A DNA stretch of 64,000 bases from Sphingomonas colocasiae (GCF_019880585.1 NZ_JAINVV010000002.1:62001-126000); one strand, 5' to 3'. Shown: positions 38,792-49,321, numbered from the stretch's first letter. Translations and numbers: made by a program. Notes: generated from the sequence alone by a model not told the origin.

Positions 38792-41467
38792 ATGGGCGTG
38801 AAGGCGAAAAACAACATCGGCTTCGGCAGTCGGAACATGGCGGTGTTGCTGGTCGGCACCATGCTCGCCGGCCAGGCATTTCCTGCCTTCGCGCAGACCG
38901 CGCCGGCAGTTCCCGCACCGGCGCCCGCGCCCGCGCCCCCCGTTTCGGGGACGATTCGCGCCGTGAACGTGGTCGGCTCGCAGCGGCTGGAGCCCGATAC
39001 GGTGCGCTCCTATACCGCGCTGCGCCCCGGCGGCGCCTATACGCGCGAAAATATCGACCAGGCACTGAAGGACCTGTTCGCGACCGAATTGTTCGCGGAC
39101 GTGCAGATCCGCGACGATGCGGGTGTGCTGACCATCGAGGTCCGCGAGAATCCGGTGATCAACCGGATCATCCTGGAGGGCAACAAGCGGATCAAGGAAG
39201 ACAAGATCCGGCCGGAGATCCGCCTGGCGCCGCGGCAGATCTTCACACGTTCGAAGGCGCGCGCCGACGTTGCCCGCATCATCGAGCTGTATCGCCGTCA
39301 AGGCCGCTTCGCGGCGACCGTCGAACCGAAAATGGTCCAGCTCGACCAGAATCGCGTCGATATCGTGTTCGAGGTCAATGAAGGGCCGCGCTCGAAGGTC
39401 CGCCAGATCAACATCCTGGGGAACGAGAAATTCTCCGATGGCGATCTGCGCTCACAGATGGCGACCAAGCAGTCGCGCCTGTTCCGCATCTTCAGCTCGC
39501 GCGACAGCTACGATCCCGATCGTCTGGCCTATGACCAGCAGAAGCTGCGTCAATTCTACCTGACCGAGGGCTATGCCGATTTCCGCGTGATCTCGGCAGT
39601 TGCCGAACTCACGCCCGACAAGCGCGACTTCATCATCACCTATGTGGTGGAGGAGGGCGAACGCTACAAGTTCGGCGACGTCGCGGTCGAGAGCGAACTG
39701 CGCGACTTCGACAACAACACGGTCAACCGGCTCGTCACCATCAAGAAGGGCGACTGGTACAACGCCAAGCGCGTCGAGGACACGGTGGACGGCATCACCG
39801 AGACGGCCGGCCTGTTCGGCTATGCCTTCGCCGATGTGAGCCCCAATTTCCGGCGCAGCGCCGAAGACAAGACGATGTCGCTGACCTTCCGGGTCGCGAA
39901 CGCGCCGCGCGTCTATGTCGAGCGGGTCGATATCAACGGCAACACGCAGACGCAGGACAAGGTGATCCGGCGCGAATTCCGCCTGGCGGAAGGCGACGCC
40001 TTCAACAGCTTCCAGGTCAAGCGCTCGCAGGACCGCATCAATTCGCTCGGTTTCTTCCAGGAGAATCTGGAGATCGAGCAGAAGCCCGGCTCCGGGCCCG
40101 ACAAGATCATCCTGGAAACCAACGTCCAGGAAAAGTCGACCGGCGAACTCCAGCTTTCGGCGGGTTTCTCGAGCCTTGAGCGCTTCATCATCAACGCCTC
40201 GATCACGCAGCGCAACTTCCGCGGCAAGGGGCAGCTGCTGCGCACCAGCATCAATTATTCCAGCTATTCCAAGTCGGTGGAACTCGGCTTTACCGAGCCG
40301 TACCTGTTCGATCGCAACATCGCGCTGGGTGGCGACATCTTCCGTCGCGACTATAACTCGTTCAACTATCTCGGCAGCGAGCGCAACACCACCTATCAGC
40401 AGGTCTCGACCGGCTTCTCGATCCGCGCGGGCGTGCCGCTTACCGAGTTCTGGCAGGCGCAGATCCGCTACCAGCTTGTTCATGACGACGTCACGCTGAA
40501 CAAGAATACCTTCTTCAACAACGGCGTTTGCGAACCGTTGCTCGCGGGCCGCTATCTCTGCGACGCGATCGGCACGCGGCTGACCAGCTCGCTCGGCTAT
40601 ACGCTGGCGTTCGACAATACGAACAACCGCCTGCGTCCGTCGGCGGGCAACCGTCTCAGCATCAGCCAGGATTTCGCGGGCCTCGGCGGTGACGTCAAAT
40701 ATCTGCGTACCGTCGCCAACGCGTCCAAATACTGGAAAGTCTTCGGCAACTTCATCTTCTCGCTGAGCCTTGAGGGCGGCCATATCATGTCGCTGGAGAA
40801 CCAGCGGGTCGATGCGCTCGGCAATCTGATCGAGAAGGTCCGGCTGACCGATCGCTTCTTCCTGGGCGAGCCGCAGATCCGCGGTTTCGACATTCGCGGC
40901 GTCGGCCCCCGCGTGCAGCGCCTGCAATATGATTCGACGACCGGCGAACTTAACGTTCAGAGAAACTCGATCGTCGACGACGCGCTGGGCGGCCGGACCT
41001 ATTATATGGGCCGCGCCGAACTGGAGATTCCGCTGGGATCGGGCGCGCGCGAAATGGGGCTGCGCCCGTCGATCTTCGTCGATGTCGGTTCGGTCTGGGG
41101 CGTTCGCAAGCCGAAGCTGACGACGCTGGCGGATTTCCCGGTCGGCAGCGACGGCAAGCCGACATCGCTGACCATTCCGATCCTCGATTCGAATGGCGGT
41201 CAACAGTGCGTCAACAGCACCACCGGCGCGCTTACGCCAAAGCCGACTGGTGCATGCGCGGACGGCACGACCCTTTACGGCAATACGATCGCGCCGTTCG
41301 AGGAACAATTCCTGGGTAACTCGCCCAAGCCACGCGTTTCGGTCGGCTTCGGCGTCAACTGGAACTCGCCCTTCGGCCCGTTCCGCATCGATATCGCGCG
41401 CGCGCTGATCAAGGAGCGTGGCGACGACACCAAGTTGTTCACTTTCAACGTAGGAACCCAATTCTGA
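38792..41467 (+). CDS. bamA: Outer-membrane assembly factor BamA
   Basis: Central component of the BAM complex, folding beta-barrel proteins into the outer membrane. 891 residues: signal peptide (MAVLLVGTMLAGQAFPAFAQ region), a short Pro-Ala linker, five POTRA domains (about residues 50-430), then the 16-stranded barrel with the lid motif in EPQIRGFDIRGVG and a C-terminal strand ending in F (KLFTFNVGTQF). The start at 38792 (MGVKAKNNIG) follows AGGGTAGG. The skp start overlaps its stop. Confidence 0.96.
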   Translation: MGVKAKNNIGFGSRNMAVLLVGTMLAGQAFPAFAQTAPAVPAPAPAPAPPVSGTIRAVNVVGSQRLEPDTVRSYTALRPGGAYTRENIDQALKDLFATELFADVQIRDDAGVLTIEVRENPVINRIILEGNKRIKEDKIRPEIRLAPRQIFTRSKARADVARIIELYRRQGRFAATVEPKMVQLDQNRVDIVFEVNEGPRSKVRQINILGNEKFSDGDLRSQMATKQSRLFRIFSSRDSYDPDRLAYDQQKLRQFYLTEGYADFRVISAVAELTPDKRDFIITYVVEEGERYKFGDVAVESELRDFDNNTVNRLVTIKKGDWYNAKRVEDTVDGITETAGLFGYAFADVSPNFRRSAEDKTMSLTFRVANAPRVYVERVDINGNTQTQDKVIRREFRLAEGDAFNSFQVKRSQDRINSLGFFQENLEIEQKPGSGPDKIILETNVQEKSTGELQLSAGFSSLERFIINASITQRNFRGKGQLLRTSINYSSYSKSVELGFTEPYLFDRNIALGGDIFRRDYNSFNYLGSERNTTYQQVSTGFSIRAGVPLTEFWQAQIRYQLVHDDVTLNKNTFFNNGVCEPLLAGRYLCDAIGTRLTSSLGYTLAFDNTNNRLRPSAGNRLSISQDFAGLGGDVKYLRTVANASKYWKVFGNFIFSLSLEGGHIMSLENQRVDALGNLIEKVRLTDRFFLGEPQIRGFDIRGVGPRVQRLQYDSTTGELNVQRNSIVDDALGGRTYYMGRAELEIPLGSGAREMGLRPSIFVDVGSVWGVRKPKLTTLADFPVGSDGKPTSLTIPILDSNGGQQCVNSTTGALTPKPTGACADGTTLYGNTIAPFEEQFLGNSPKPRVSVGFGVNWNSPFGPFRIDIARALIKERGDDTKLFTFNVGTQF

Positions 41468-42051
41468 TGATCAAATATTCGAAGAAGGCGCTGCTTGCCG
41501 CCTGCGGTCTCGCCTTCGCTTCGCCGGCGCTTGCGCAGAAGGCGCCCCCCGCCGTCGTGGTCGTGATCAACAGCGATCGTGTGTTCAGCGAATGCAATGC
41601 CTGCAAGGCGGCGAACACGCAGCTCCAGACGCAGCTCACCACCTTGCAGACCCGCGCGCAGCAGCTTGGCCAGCCGCTCCAGACCGAAGCCGATGCGATC
41701 CGCACGGCTGCCGGCGGCAAGGCGCCCGATGCGGCGCTGCAGAACCGGATCAACGAACTCCAGAAGAAGCAGACCGCCGCGCAGCAGGAACTCGCCAACA
41801 GCGAGCAGACCATCCAGCGCAACCGCGCTTATGTCGGCCAGCAGATCAACACCGCGCTCAACCCGATCATCCAGAAGGTGATGGCGGCGCGCGGCGCGAA
41901 CTTCGCGGTCGACGTGCAGGCGACGCTGGCGATCGGCCCGGGCGTGGATGTGACCAACGACGTGCTGGCGCAACTCAACACCGCGCTCCCCTCGGTCAAC
42001 GTCACCGCGCCGCCGCCGCCCGCGCAGCCGCAGCAGCCCCAGGGCCGTTGA
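41467..42051 (+). CDS. skp: OmpH/Skp family periplasmic chaperone
   Basis: Holds unfolded outer-membrane proteins in the periplasm for BamA. 194 residues: signal peptide ending ASPALAQ, the OmpH start [19 protein letters not shown], a long coiled coil ([20 protein letters not shown] ... [20 protein letters not shown]), and a Pro-rich C-terminus. Its ATG overlaps the bamA stop. The gene that normally follows in Gram-negatives, lpxD, is absent. Confidence 0.92.
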   Translation: MIKYSKKALLAACGLAFASPALAQKAPPAVVVVINSDRVFSECNACKAANTQLQTQLTTLQTRAQQLGQPLQTEADAIRTAAGGKAPDAALQNRINELQKKQTAAQQELANSEQTIQRNRAYVGQQINTALNPIIQKVMAARGANFAVDVQATLAIGPGVDVTNDVLAQLNTALPSVNVTAPPPPAQPQQPQGR

Positions 42052-42061
42052 TCCCGGCTCG

Positions 42062-42541
42062 ATGAGCGAGGACGCAACGCAGAAGCCCGCCATCGGCCCG
42101 CTGGACGTCCGGCGGGTGATGGCGGCGCTGCCGCATCGTTATCCGCTGTTGCTGGTCGACCGTGTCGAGGAGATCATCCCCGACCGGTCGATCCGCGCGA
42201 TCAAGGCGGTGACGATCAACGAGCAGTTCTTCCAGGGGCATTTCCCCGGTCGCCCGATCATGCCCGGCGTGCTGGTGGTCGAGGCGCTGGCGCAGGCTGC
42301 AGGCGTGCTTGCCGTGGAATCGCTGGGCCTCAGCGGTTCGGGCAAGCTCGTCTACTTCATGAGCATCGACGGGGTGAAGTTCCGCAAGCCGGTCGAACCC
42401 GGTATCCTGCTGACCCTGCAGGTCGAGTTCATCCAGAAGCGCGCGCGCGTCTGCAAGTTCGCGGGCAAGGCGCTGATCGACGGCGAACTGGCGGCTGAGT
42501 GCGAATTCACCGCGATGATCGCGGATCCGCCGCAGGATTGA
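42062..42541 (+). CDS. fabZ: 3-hydroxyacyl-ACP dehydratase FabZ
   Basis: Dehydrates 3-hydroxyacyl-ACP in fatty acid synthesis. 159 residues with the hot-dog fold signature: [38 protein letters not shown] (active-site His and Glu), and [12 protein letters not shown]. It begins 10 bp after skp. In most Gram-negatives lpxA follows fabZ; here a 131-bp gap and rpmE follow. Confidence 0.97.
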   Translation: MSEDATQKPAIGPLDVRRVMAALPHRYPLLLVDRVEEIIPDRSIRAIKAVTINEQFFQGHFPGRPIMPGVLVVEALAQAAGVLAVESLGLSGSGKLVYFMSIDGVKFRKPVEPGILLTLQVEFIQKRARVCKFAGKALIDGELAAECEFTAMIADPPQD

Positions 42542-42672
42542 TCGGCGATCTGCCGGCAGGCAGGTGATTCCAATCCAATATCATTGAAGGTTGAATGCGC
42601 GGGCATTCTGGCCTAAGGCCGCGCCTTCGCATCCCCGGCTGGTCGGAAACCAGCCAATTTCGGAGCTTAAAC

Positions 42673-42903
42673 GTGAAAAAAGACGTCCATCCCGATTACC
42701 ACATGATCAAGGTGCAGATGACCGACGGCACCGTGTTCGAAACCCGCTCCACCTGGGGCAAGGAAGGCGACACGATGCAGCTGGACATCGATCCGCTGGC
42801 ACACCCGGCCTGGACCGGCGGTCGCGGCCAGATGCTCGACACCGGTGGTCAGGTGGCGCGCTTCAACAAGCGCTTCGGCGGCCTCACGCTCGGCAAGAAG
42901 TGA
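42673..42903 (+). CDS. rpmE: 50S ribosomal protein L31
   Basis: 76-residue L31: [27 protein letters not shown] ... [11 protein letters not shown], with the basic end [14 protein letters not shown]. It has no cysteines, so it is the zinc-free form usual in alphaproteobacteria. The GTG at 42673 has GGAG 8 nt upstream; the in-frame extension to 42595 is unlikely. The stop overlaps the next gene's GTG. Confidence 0.95.
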   Translation: MKKDVHPDYHMIKVQMTDGTVFETRSTWGKEGDTMQLDIDPLAHPAWTGGRGQMLDTGGQVARFNKRFGGLTLGKK

Positions 42904-44216
42904 TCGGAGTGCGCGGCCGGACTTTTCGCGCCGCGCTCCGCATCGCAACGGTCTTCGCGCTCGTCGCCCCCGTGGCGGCGGGCGCGCAGTCGCGTGTGCC
43001 GGCGGACCGCACCATTGCCTCGCTGCGCGCGATGCCGGCCTGGAAGCAGGCTGCGGCGACGCTCGATCGCGATCATGACCGGTTCGTCGAAGAGATTGTC
43101 GAACTCACGCAGATCCCGGCGCCTCCCTTCGGCGAGGCCAGGCGCGGCGCGGTCGTGCGGGAGAAGTTCGCGGCGCTCGGCCTGAGCGACATCGAGACCG
43201 ATGCCGTCGGCAATGTCATCGCGCTCCGGCGGGGCACCGGCCCGGCGGGAGGCAAGCTGGTCGTCATCTCCGCACATCTCGATACTGTCTTTCCCGAAGG
43301 CACCGATGTGACGGTGAAGCGCGAGGGCACCAGGCTTTCCGCGCCCGGCATCGGCGACGACACGCGCGGGGTCGCGGCATTGCTCGCCTATGCGCGCGCG
43401 CTCGACGCGGCCAAGATCCGGACGAAGCACGATATCCTTTTCCTGGCATCCGTGGGTGAAGAGGGGCCGGGCGACCTGCGCGGCGTGCGCCATTTCTTCA
43501 CCAAGGGATCCTACAAGGATCGCGCTTCCGCCTTTTTCTCGTTGGATGGCCTCAATCCCGCGCGCATCGTCAACGGCGCGGTCGGGTCGAAGCGTTATCG
43601 GGTGACGTTCAAGGGGCCTGGCGGCCATAGTTTCGGTGCGTTCGGCCTGGTCAACCCGATGGCGGCGATGGCGAGGACGGTGACCGATCTTTACGAGATC
43701 GTGCCGCCGGCGCATCCCAAGACCACCTACGCCGCCGCGGTCACGGGCGGGGGCACCTCGGTCAATTCCATTCCGGATTCGGTGTTCATGGAATTCGACA
43801 TGCGCTCGGAAAGCCCTGCCGAACTCGACGGATTGGAAAAGAAGCTGCTCGCCATCATCGACAAGGCAGTGGCGGGCGAGAATGCGGCACGTTCCACCCG
43901 CGAAGGCATGGTGAGCGCCGACAAGAAGAAGATCGGCGATCGCCCGGCGGGCACCACCCCAGCCGACGCGCAGATCGCGCTGCTGACGGCGGCGGCGATC
44001 AAGGCGCAGGGCTTCACGCCGGAATTCAACGCGTCCTCCACCGATGCGAACATCCCCATCAGCCTGGGCATTCCGGCGCTGACCATCGGTTCGGGCGGGA
44101 AGGGCGGTCGGGCCCATGCGCCCGACGAATATATCGACGTCGAGAAAGGCGAAAGCGTCAAGGGACTGGCTGTCGGCCTGCTTGCGCTGCTGGCGGTCGC
44201 GGAGGCGCAGCGCTGA
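42900..44216 (+). CDS. Secreted M20-family metallopeptidase
   Basis: A 438-residue peptidase with a signal peptide ([17 protein letters not shown]). M20 motifs: [14 protein letters not shown] (metal His and catalytic Asp), [13 protein letters not shown] (bridging Asp), [14 protein letters not shown] (catalytic Glu and metal Glu), the dimerisation domain with [11 protein letters not shown], and near the end [19 protein letters not shown] with [12 protein letters not shown] (last metal His). The GTG at 42900 overlaps the rpmE stop; GTG 42909 is an alternative. Periplasmic di/tripeptide or acyl-amino-acid hydrolysis is inferred. Confidence 0.88.
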   Translation: MIGVRGRTFRAALRIATVFALVAPVAAGAQSRVPADRTIASLRAMPAWKQAAATLDRDHDRFVEEIVELTQIPAPPFGEARRGAVVREKFAALGLSDIETDAVGNVIALRRGTGPAGGKLVVISAHLDTVFPEGTDVTVKREGTRLSAPGIGDDTRGVAALLAYARALDAAKIRTKHDILFLASVGEEGPGDLRGVRHFFTKGSYKDRASAFFSLDGLNPARIVNGAVGSKRYRVTFKGPGGHSFGAFGLVNPMAAMARTVTDLYEIVPPAHPKTTYAAAVTGGGTSVNSIPDSVFMEFDMRSESPAELDGLEKKLLAIIDKAVAGENAARSTREGMVSADKKKIGDRPAGTTPADAQIALLTAAAIKAQGFTPEFNASSTDANIPISLGIPALTIGSGGKGGRAHAPDEYIDVEKGESVKGLAVGLLALLAVAEAQR

Positions 44217-44235
44217 ACGCTGCGCCAATTGCGCT

Positions 44236-45723
44236 TCAAATGTCGAATTTGACGCCCTGCGCAAGGGGCAGGGCGCCGGACCAGTTCACCGTGCTCGTCT
44301 GGCGGCGCATATAGGCCTTCCAGCTGTCCGAGCCCGATTCCCGTCCGCCGCCGGTTTCCTTCTCTCCGCCGAACGCGCCGCCGATCTCCGCGCCCGACGT
44401 GCCGATATTGACATTGGCGATGCCGCAATCGCTGCCGGCGGCTGAGACGAAGCGTTCGGCCTCGCGCATGTCGGTGGTGAAGATGCTCGACGAAAGCCCC
44501 TGGGGTACCGCGTTCTGCAATGCGATCGCCTCTTCGAGCGTGTCATAGGCGAACACATAGAGGATCGGCGCAAAGGTCTCCTCCAGCGCCGGCCCGGCAT
44601 GAGCGGGCATCGCGACCACGGCGGGGCGGACGTAAAGCCCGTCGATCACTTCTCCGCCGCTCACCGTTGCTCCCATCGCGCGTGCGGCATCGAGTGCCGC
44701 CCGCATGCCCTGAAGCGCGGCATCGTCGATCAGCGGCCCGACCAGATTGGTGGAGTCGCGCGGATCGCCGATCGTGATCGACGCCGCCGCGGCGCGCATC
44801 CGTTCCAGGAAGGCGTCATGGATCGAACGATGCAGGAACAGCCGGCGCAGCGAGGTGCAGCGCTGCCCAGCCGTTCCCATGAACCCGAAGGCGGAGGCGC
44901 GCAGCGCCAGATCCCGATCGGCGGCGGGGGTGACGATCGACGCATTGTTGCCGCCCAGTTCGAGCAATGTACGGGCAAAGCGCTTCGCGGCGCGTTCCGC
45001 GACGATGCGGCCCATCCGCGTGCTGCCGGTGGCGGAAACCAGCGCGATCCCCGGATGATCGACCAATGCCGCGCCGATCTCCGCGCCACCGGTGACGATC
45101 CCGATCAGCCCCGCAGGCGCATCGCCGAACCGCGCCAGCGCACGCGCCGCGAGCGCCATCACCGCGAGCGCGGTGAGCGGCGTCTTTTCGGACGGTTTCC
45201 AGATCACCGGATCGCCGCAGACGAGCGCCAGTGCCGCATTCCAGGCCCAGACCGCGACCGGGAAGTTGAAGGCGGTGATGATCGCGACGGGCCCCAGCGG
45301 GTGCCAGGTCTCGCTCATCCGGTGTCCGGGCCGCTCGCTGGCGATGGTGAGCCCGTACAACTGGCGCGACAGGCCGACCGCGAAATCGCAGATATCGATC
45401 ATCTCCTGGACTTCGCCGAGCCCTTCGGACAGCGGCTTGCCGCATTCGAGCGTGACCAGCCGGCCAAGCGCATCCTTGTGTGCCCGCAATTCCTCCCCGA
45501 GCAGCCGGACCAGCTCGCCGCGGCGGGGGCCGGGAACCTCGCGCCAGTTGCCGAAAGCCGTCATCGCCTCCGCGACGCGCGTTTCGGCATCCGCGATGCT
45601 CGAATCGGGCACATGGCCGATGATCGCGCCGTCGATCGGCGATCGCACCGGACGCCCCTCGTTCGAACGCGTCACACCTAGTGAATCGAGCAATGCGGCG
45701 GCGTCCTGCGCGGTGGGCTGCAT
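44236..45723 (-). CDS. amaB: Aldehyde dehydrogenase, ALDH7/AmaB-like
   Basis: A 495-residue NAD(P)-dependent aldehyde dehydrogenase of the ALDH7 group (2-aminoadipate semialdehyde/piperideine-6-carboxylate dehydrogenase), acting in lysine catabolism. Seen: WHPLGPVAIITAFNFPVAVW, IWKPSEKTPLTA, SATGSTRMGR, TLLELGGNNASIV with the general-base Glu, GQRCTSLRRLF with catalytic Cys289, EETFAPILYVF, and GGRESGSDSWKAYMRRQT. The assignment within ALDH7 is likely rather than certain. It faces the M20 gene tail to tail. Confidence 0.86.
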   Translation of the reverse strand: MQPTAQDAAALLDSLGVTRSNEGRPVRSPIDGAIIGHVPDSSIADAETRVAEAMTAFGNWREVPGPRRGELVRLLGEELRAHKDALGRLVTLECGKPLSEGLGEVQEMIDICDFAVGLSRQLYGLTIASERPGHRMSETWHPLGPVAIITAFNFPVAVWAWNAALALVCGDPVIWKPSEKTPLTALAVMALAARALARFGDAPAGLIGIVTGGAEIGAALVDHPGIALVSATGSTRMGRIVAERAAKRFARTLLELGGNNASIVTPAADRDLALRASAFGFMGTAGQRCTSLRRLFLHRSIHDAFLERMRAAAASITIGDPRDSTNLVGPLIDDAALQGMRAALDAARAMGATVSGGEVIDGLYVRPAVVAMPAHAGPALEETFAPILYVFAYDTLEEAIALQNAVPQGLSSSIFTTDMREAERFVSAAGSDCGIANVNIGTSGAEIGGAFGGEKETGGGRESGSDSWKAYMRRQTSTVNWSGALPLAQGVKFDI

Positions 45724-45848
45724 GGGGGCTCCTGATGGTTGGATGGGGTAGGCGATGGCGCCTCTTATCCACTATCGCGCCCTGGCGTCACGTCTCTTTC
45801 ACAGTTGCGCTCTAGCGGCGATGTGCGTTTCAAAATGGGGAAATCCGT

Positions 45849-48383
45849 ATGTCCGTCCGCTCCTTCACGCTCGCAGCGACCAGCCTGATCGCCCTCTCGG
45901 CGCCTGCCGTTCACGCACAAGGTGCCCCCGAATCGGCGGATCGCGACGAGATCGTCGTCACCGCGCAGCTTCGCGAGCAGGATCCGATCGACGTGCCGAT
46001 CGCGCTCAGCGTTTTCGGCGGCGAGCAGCTCGATCGGATGGGCATCGAGGAATTCGACGAATTCTCGCGCTTCGTGCCGGGCTTCGAAGTGCAGAACCAG
46101 TCGCCGAACAATCCCGGATTCGTGATGCGCGGCATCACATCGGATAGCGGGAGCGCGTTCAACGAGCCGCGCGTGTCGGTCTTTCAGGACGGGGTATCGA
46201 TCTCGAAATCGCGCGGGTCCTATGTCGAACTGTTCGACATGGAGCGGATCGAAGTGGCCAAGGGACCGCAATCGACGCTGTACGGGCGCGGTGCGCTGAT
46301 CGGTGCGGTGAACCTGATCCAGAACAAGGCCGATCCGCGCGACTGGCAGGTGGCGGGCAAGGCATCCTACGGCAATTACAATGCGTGGATGCTCGACGGC
46401 ATGGCCAATATGCCGCTGGGCGACAGCGCCGCCTTTCGCGTCGCCGGGCGCATCCGCCAGCGCGACGGCTATATCGAGAATCTGCTGGGCGGTCGCGACT
46501 TCAACTCGGCAGACACATGGGCGGTGCGCGGCGCCTTCCACGCCGATCTCGGCACCGTCACGCTGGATGTGATCGGCAATTATCAGAAGGACGGTCCGGC
46601 CGGCACCGCGTTCAAATCGATCGCCTATCGCCCGACCGATCCGGTGACGGGGGCGGTGATCGGCGATGCCGGCCGCAACAGCGGCGCGGCGCTGGCGCCG
46701 GGCGCGGGCTTCGAGGGCGGACTCCCGCTCGGCCTGGACCGCAAGGTCTGGGGCGTGACCGGCATTCTGAACTGGACGTTGAACGATCGTTTCAAACTGA
46801 CCTCGATCACTGCCTATCGCCGCTTCTCCGCGCTCGAGATCTTCGACGCGGACGGCATTTCCCTGCCCGTGCTGACCGCGGCGGAGGATGCGCGCGGCCG
46901 GCAGGCCAGCCAGGAATTGCGCCTGACTTTCGAGGGTGGGCCGGTCACCGCCTTTGTCGGCGCCAATTATTTCCATGAATCGGGATCGCAGCGCACCCCC
47001 AGCCAGTTCGACGAGCGTGCGGTGCTCGCGCGCCTGACCGGCCAGCTTGCCGGGCCGATCCCGGGGCGCCCGGCGACCGATCCGATGCCGGCGAGCCTGC
47101 TTGCCAACACCGTGTTCACCGGCGCGCTGCTCCAGGGCGTGGCGCAAAGCTATGGCGTCGCGCTTGCCGCGCCCCAGGCGCAGGCGATCGCGGCGAACCT
47201 GAAGGCGGCGCATGGCGAAACCGTCACCAATTTCTCGCGCACCAATGCCTTCGATCTGTTCGGCGACGTGACCGTCCGGCTTTCGGACAGTTTCGAGATC
47301 GGCGCCGGCGCGCGCTACAGCCATGACGACAAGCGCAGCCGGCTGACCGCCTCGGTGCTCAACGGGCGGTCGATCCTCGGGGGCTTTATCGGCGCGCTCG
47401 GCCAGCCCGCCGCCGTTCGCACGGCACTGCTTCAGGCCCTGGCGGCGCCGGGAGCGGCAAGCATCCCGCCTTCGGCAGCCTATCCGGTGCCGCTGTTCGG
47501 CCTGGGGCTCCAGCCGACGGCGGGCAATGGTCCGATCGAGGCCGCGGATCTTAATGACGGCGGCCTCACCTGGCGCCTTACCGCACGCTATATCCCGAAT
47601 GCCGATACGAGCATCTACGCAACCTATGCACGCGGCCGGCGGCCCGAAGTGCTTTCGGCCACCGCGCCGTCGGCGCCTTTCGCCGCTGCGCGCTTCGACC
47701 TGCTCGAATCCGAAACCGTCGACAGCTTCGAACTGGGAGCCAAGACGGCGCTGGCCGATCGCACGCTGTTCCTCGACGGATCGATTTTCTATTATCAGTA
47801 CGACAATTTCCAGACGACGGTGCAGCAGGGCACGCAGTTTGTCACGACCAATGCCGGCAAGGCCGAAAGCTACGGTTTCGAGGGGCAGATGCGCTGGGTG
47901 CCCGATGATGCGATCAGCCTGTTCGCGAGCTATGCCTATAATCACAGCCGCTTCAGGACGGGCGTGCGCGACGGCAATCGTTTCCGCCTGTCGCCCGATC
48001 ATTCGGCCTCGGTCGGCGCGGTCCTGTCGCTGCCCGCCGGGCCGGGCCGCATCGTGCTGACGCCCAGCCTGACCTGGCAATCCAGCGTCTTTTTCGATGA
48101 CGACAATGACCGGCCTGCGCTTCAGCAGCCGCCCGCCGCGCTCGTCGCCGACACTATCCAGGACGAGCTTCAAAAGGGTTATGCGCTGGTCAATGCGCGC
48201 CTCGGTTACGAAGCGGACGACGGCGCCTGGCGGATTGAGGCATTCATCGAGAACGCGTTCGACAAGAAATATATCAAGGACGCGGGCAATACCGGCGATG
48301 CGCTGGGGCTGCCGACATTCATTGCCGGAGAGCCGCGCTTTTACGGGATCAGCGCGAGTTTCCGCTTCGGCGGGCGCCGCTGA
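45849..48383 (+). CDS. TonB-dependent outer-membrane receptor
   Basis: 844 residues: signal peptide (MSVRSFTLAATSLIALSAPAVHAQ), a TonB box/plug start (DEIVVTAQLREQDPIDVPIALSVF), the plug domain (PGFVMRGITSD, ERIEVAKGPQSTLYGRGALIGAVN), and a 22-strand barrel with the terminal strand YGISASFRFGGRR. Ligand unknown; this receptor family takes up siderophores, vitamins, plant compounds or sugars. A 125-bp gap separates it from the divergent amaB. Confidence 0.93.
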   Translation: MSVRSFTLAATSLIALSAPAVHAQGAPESADRDEIVVTAQLREQDPIDVPIALSVFGGEQLDRMGIEEFDEFSRFVPGFEVQNQSPNNPGFVMRGITSDSGSAFNEPRVSVFQDGVSISKSRGSYVELFDMERIEVAKGPQSTLYGRGALIGAVNLIQNKADPRDWQVAGKASYGNYNAWMLDGMANMPLGDSAAFRVAGRIRQRDGYIENLLGGRDFNSADTWAVRGAFHADLGTVTLDVIGNYQKDGPAGTAFKSIAYRPTDPVTGAVIGDAGRNSGAALAPGAGFEGGLPLGLDRKVWGVTGILNWTLNDRFKLTSITAYRRFSALEIFDADGISLPVLTAAEDARGRQASQELRLTFEGGPVTAFVGANYFHESGSQRTPSQFDERAVLARLTGQLAGPIPGRPATDPMPASLLANTVFTGALLQGVAQSYGVALAAPQAQAIAANLKAAHGETVTNFSRTNAFDLFGDVTVRLSDSFEIGAGARYSHDDKRSRLTASVLNGRSILGGFIGALGQPAAVRTALLQALAAPGAASIPPSAAYPVPLFGLGLQPTAGNGPIEAADLNDGGLTWRLTARYIPNADTSIYATYARGRRPEVLSATAPSAPFAAARFDLLESETVDSFELGAKTALADRTLFLDGSIFYYQYDNFQTTVQQGTQFVTTNAGKAESYGFEGQMRWVPDDAISLFASYAYNHSRFRTGVRDGNRFRLSPDHSASVGAVLSLPAGPGRIVLTPSLTWQSSVFFDDDNDRPALQQPPAALVADTIQDELQKGYALVNARLGYEADDGAWRIEAFIENAFDKKYIKDAGNTGDALGLPTFIAGEPRFYGISASFRFGGRR

Positions 48384-48400
48384 GGCGAGCCTGGGCCATG

Positions 48401-48457
48401 CGTTCGGGCCGGGAATGGCGAAGTGCTGTCGATGCTTCGCCGCACCCGGCCCGAACG
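48401..48457. terminator. Strong hairpin between convergent genes
   Basis: cgttcgggccggg...cgaag / cttcg...cccggcccgaacg pair over about 22 bp per arm with an 11-nt loop. It lies between the TonB receptor gene and the small RHH gene and could serve both directions. Confidence 0.6.
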
Positions 48458-48485
48458 GCGCGATCATATGCCGGGCCGATAAGGC

Positions 48486-48665
48486 TCAATCGGCGATATG
48501 GTCGATCACGATCTTTCTGATGGCTTCCTGGCGGGTCAGGCCGCCGGGCTGGCGCATAATCCAGTCGTCGAGCGCATCGAGCAGAGCATCGTCGACGCGC
48601 AAGCCGATCATCGTCTTGCCGGCGGTTCGTTCGGGCCTGGGCCAGCCCACGGCAGTATGCTTCAT
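48486..48665 (-). CDS. Small ribbon-helix-helix-like protein
   Basis: 59 residues. The core TMIGLRVDDALLDALDDWIMRQ ... LTRQEAIRKIVIDHIAD has the strand-helix-helix spacing of RHH DNA-binding proteins such as CopG-type antitoxins. GAGGA lies 8 nt before the ATG at 48665. No toxin-like gene is directly adjacent, so an orphan regulator is the best guess. Confidence 0.72.
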   Translation of the reverse strand: MKHTAVGWPRPERTAGKTMIGLRVDDALLDALDDWIMRQPGGLTRQEAIRKIVIDHIAD

Positions 48666-48778
48666 CGTTACATCCTCACAACCGGAGCATGAGACGCATC
48701 TCCGGCGGGGATCGCTTGGCATGCAATTGTTACGAATGCTGTGATCTGTCGCACAGCGTCGCGATATTTTCCGACCGA

Positions 48779-49321
48779 TCAATCGTCCAGCATCTGCAGG
48801 ATATGATCGGCGCGATCCCGGACGCTCGCCTTGGGAAGGGGGGTGACGTCATAATCGAGCAGCGCATAGGCAAGGCAAAGCCGCTCATATTCCGCGATCG
48901 CCGCCGTCAGCGCGTGCGGGCGCTCGGGATCCTTCTCGTAGATTTCCGGCCAGGGCGGCGCCATGAACATCCGGCGATGATAGGGATGCGCGCGGCAGAG
49001 CGGCCCCAGCACCGGCTCTCCGGTCGCATGCTGGAGCGCTGCCGCTGCGTCGACCAGGCCCCGATCGAAAAAGACCCACCCTGTCTCGCCGCCGGCGGCC
49101 GCGCGATCCGCAAGCGCGAGTGCGATCGCCCGGCGCGCGAAGGCTGCCATATCCACCCAGGGCAGCGCGGCGCCGTCGCCCGCCCGCTCTTCTTGGACGA
49201 TGCGCCGGCCCGGTTCCTCGACCACGGCGTGGCCGCGCCTGCGCAATTCGGCGGTCAGGGTCGATTTGCCGCCCCCGGAGCAGCCGGAGATGACGACGAA
49301 CCGGTCGCCGGCGACACTCAC
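48779..49321 (-). CDS. AAA_28-type ATPase/kinase-like protein
   Basis: 180 residues: Walker A ISGCSGGGKSTL, an Asp/Arg pair in FFDRGLVDAAAAL resembling a nucleotide kinase catalytic loop, and PPWPEIYEKDPERPH, typical of the AAA_28 group (NadR-kinase-like). Function unknown; phosphorylation of a small molecule is likely from the fold. It overlaps the Lrp-family gene by 4 bp, so the two are translated together. Confidence 0.82.
   Translation of the reverse strand: MSVAGDRFVVISGCSGGGKSTLTAELRRRGHAVVEEPGRRIVQEERAGDGAALPWVDMAAFARRAIALALADRAAAGGETGWVFFDRGLVDAAAALQHATGEPVLGPLCRAHPYHRRMFMAPPWPEIYEKDPERPHALTAAIAEYERLCLAYALLDYDVTPLPKASVRDRADHILQMLDD

Noticed and set aside
39452-41461. A 669-codon open frame antisense to bamA
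   Set aside because: Shadow of the bamA barrel region; composition is that of a reverse-complemented high-GC gene.
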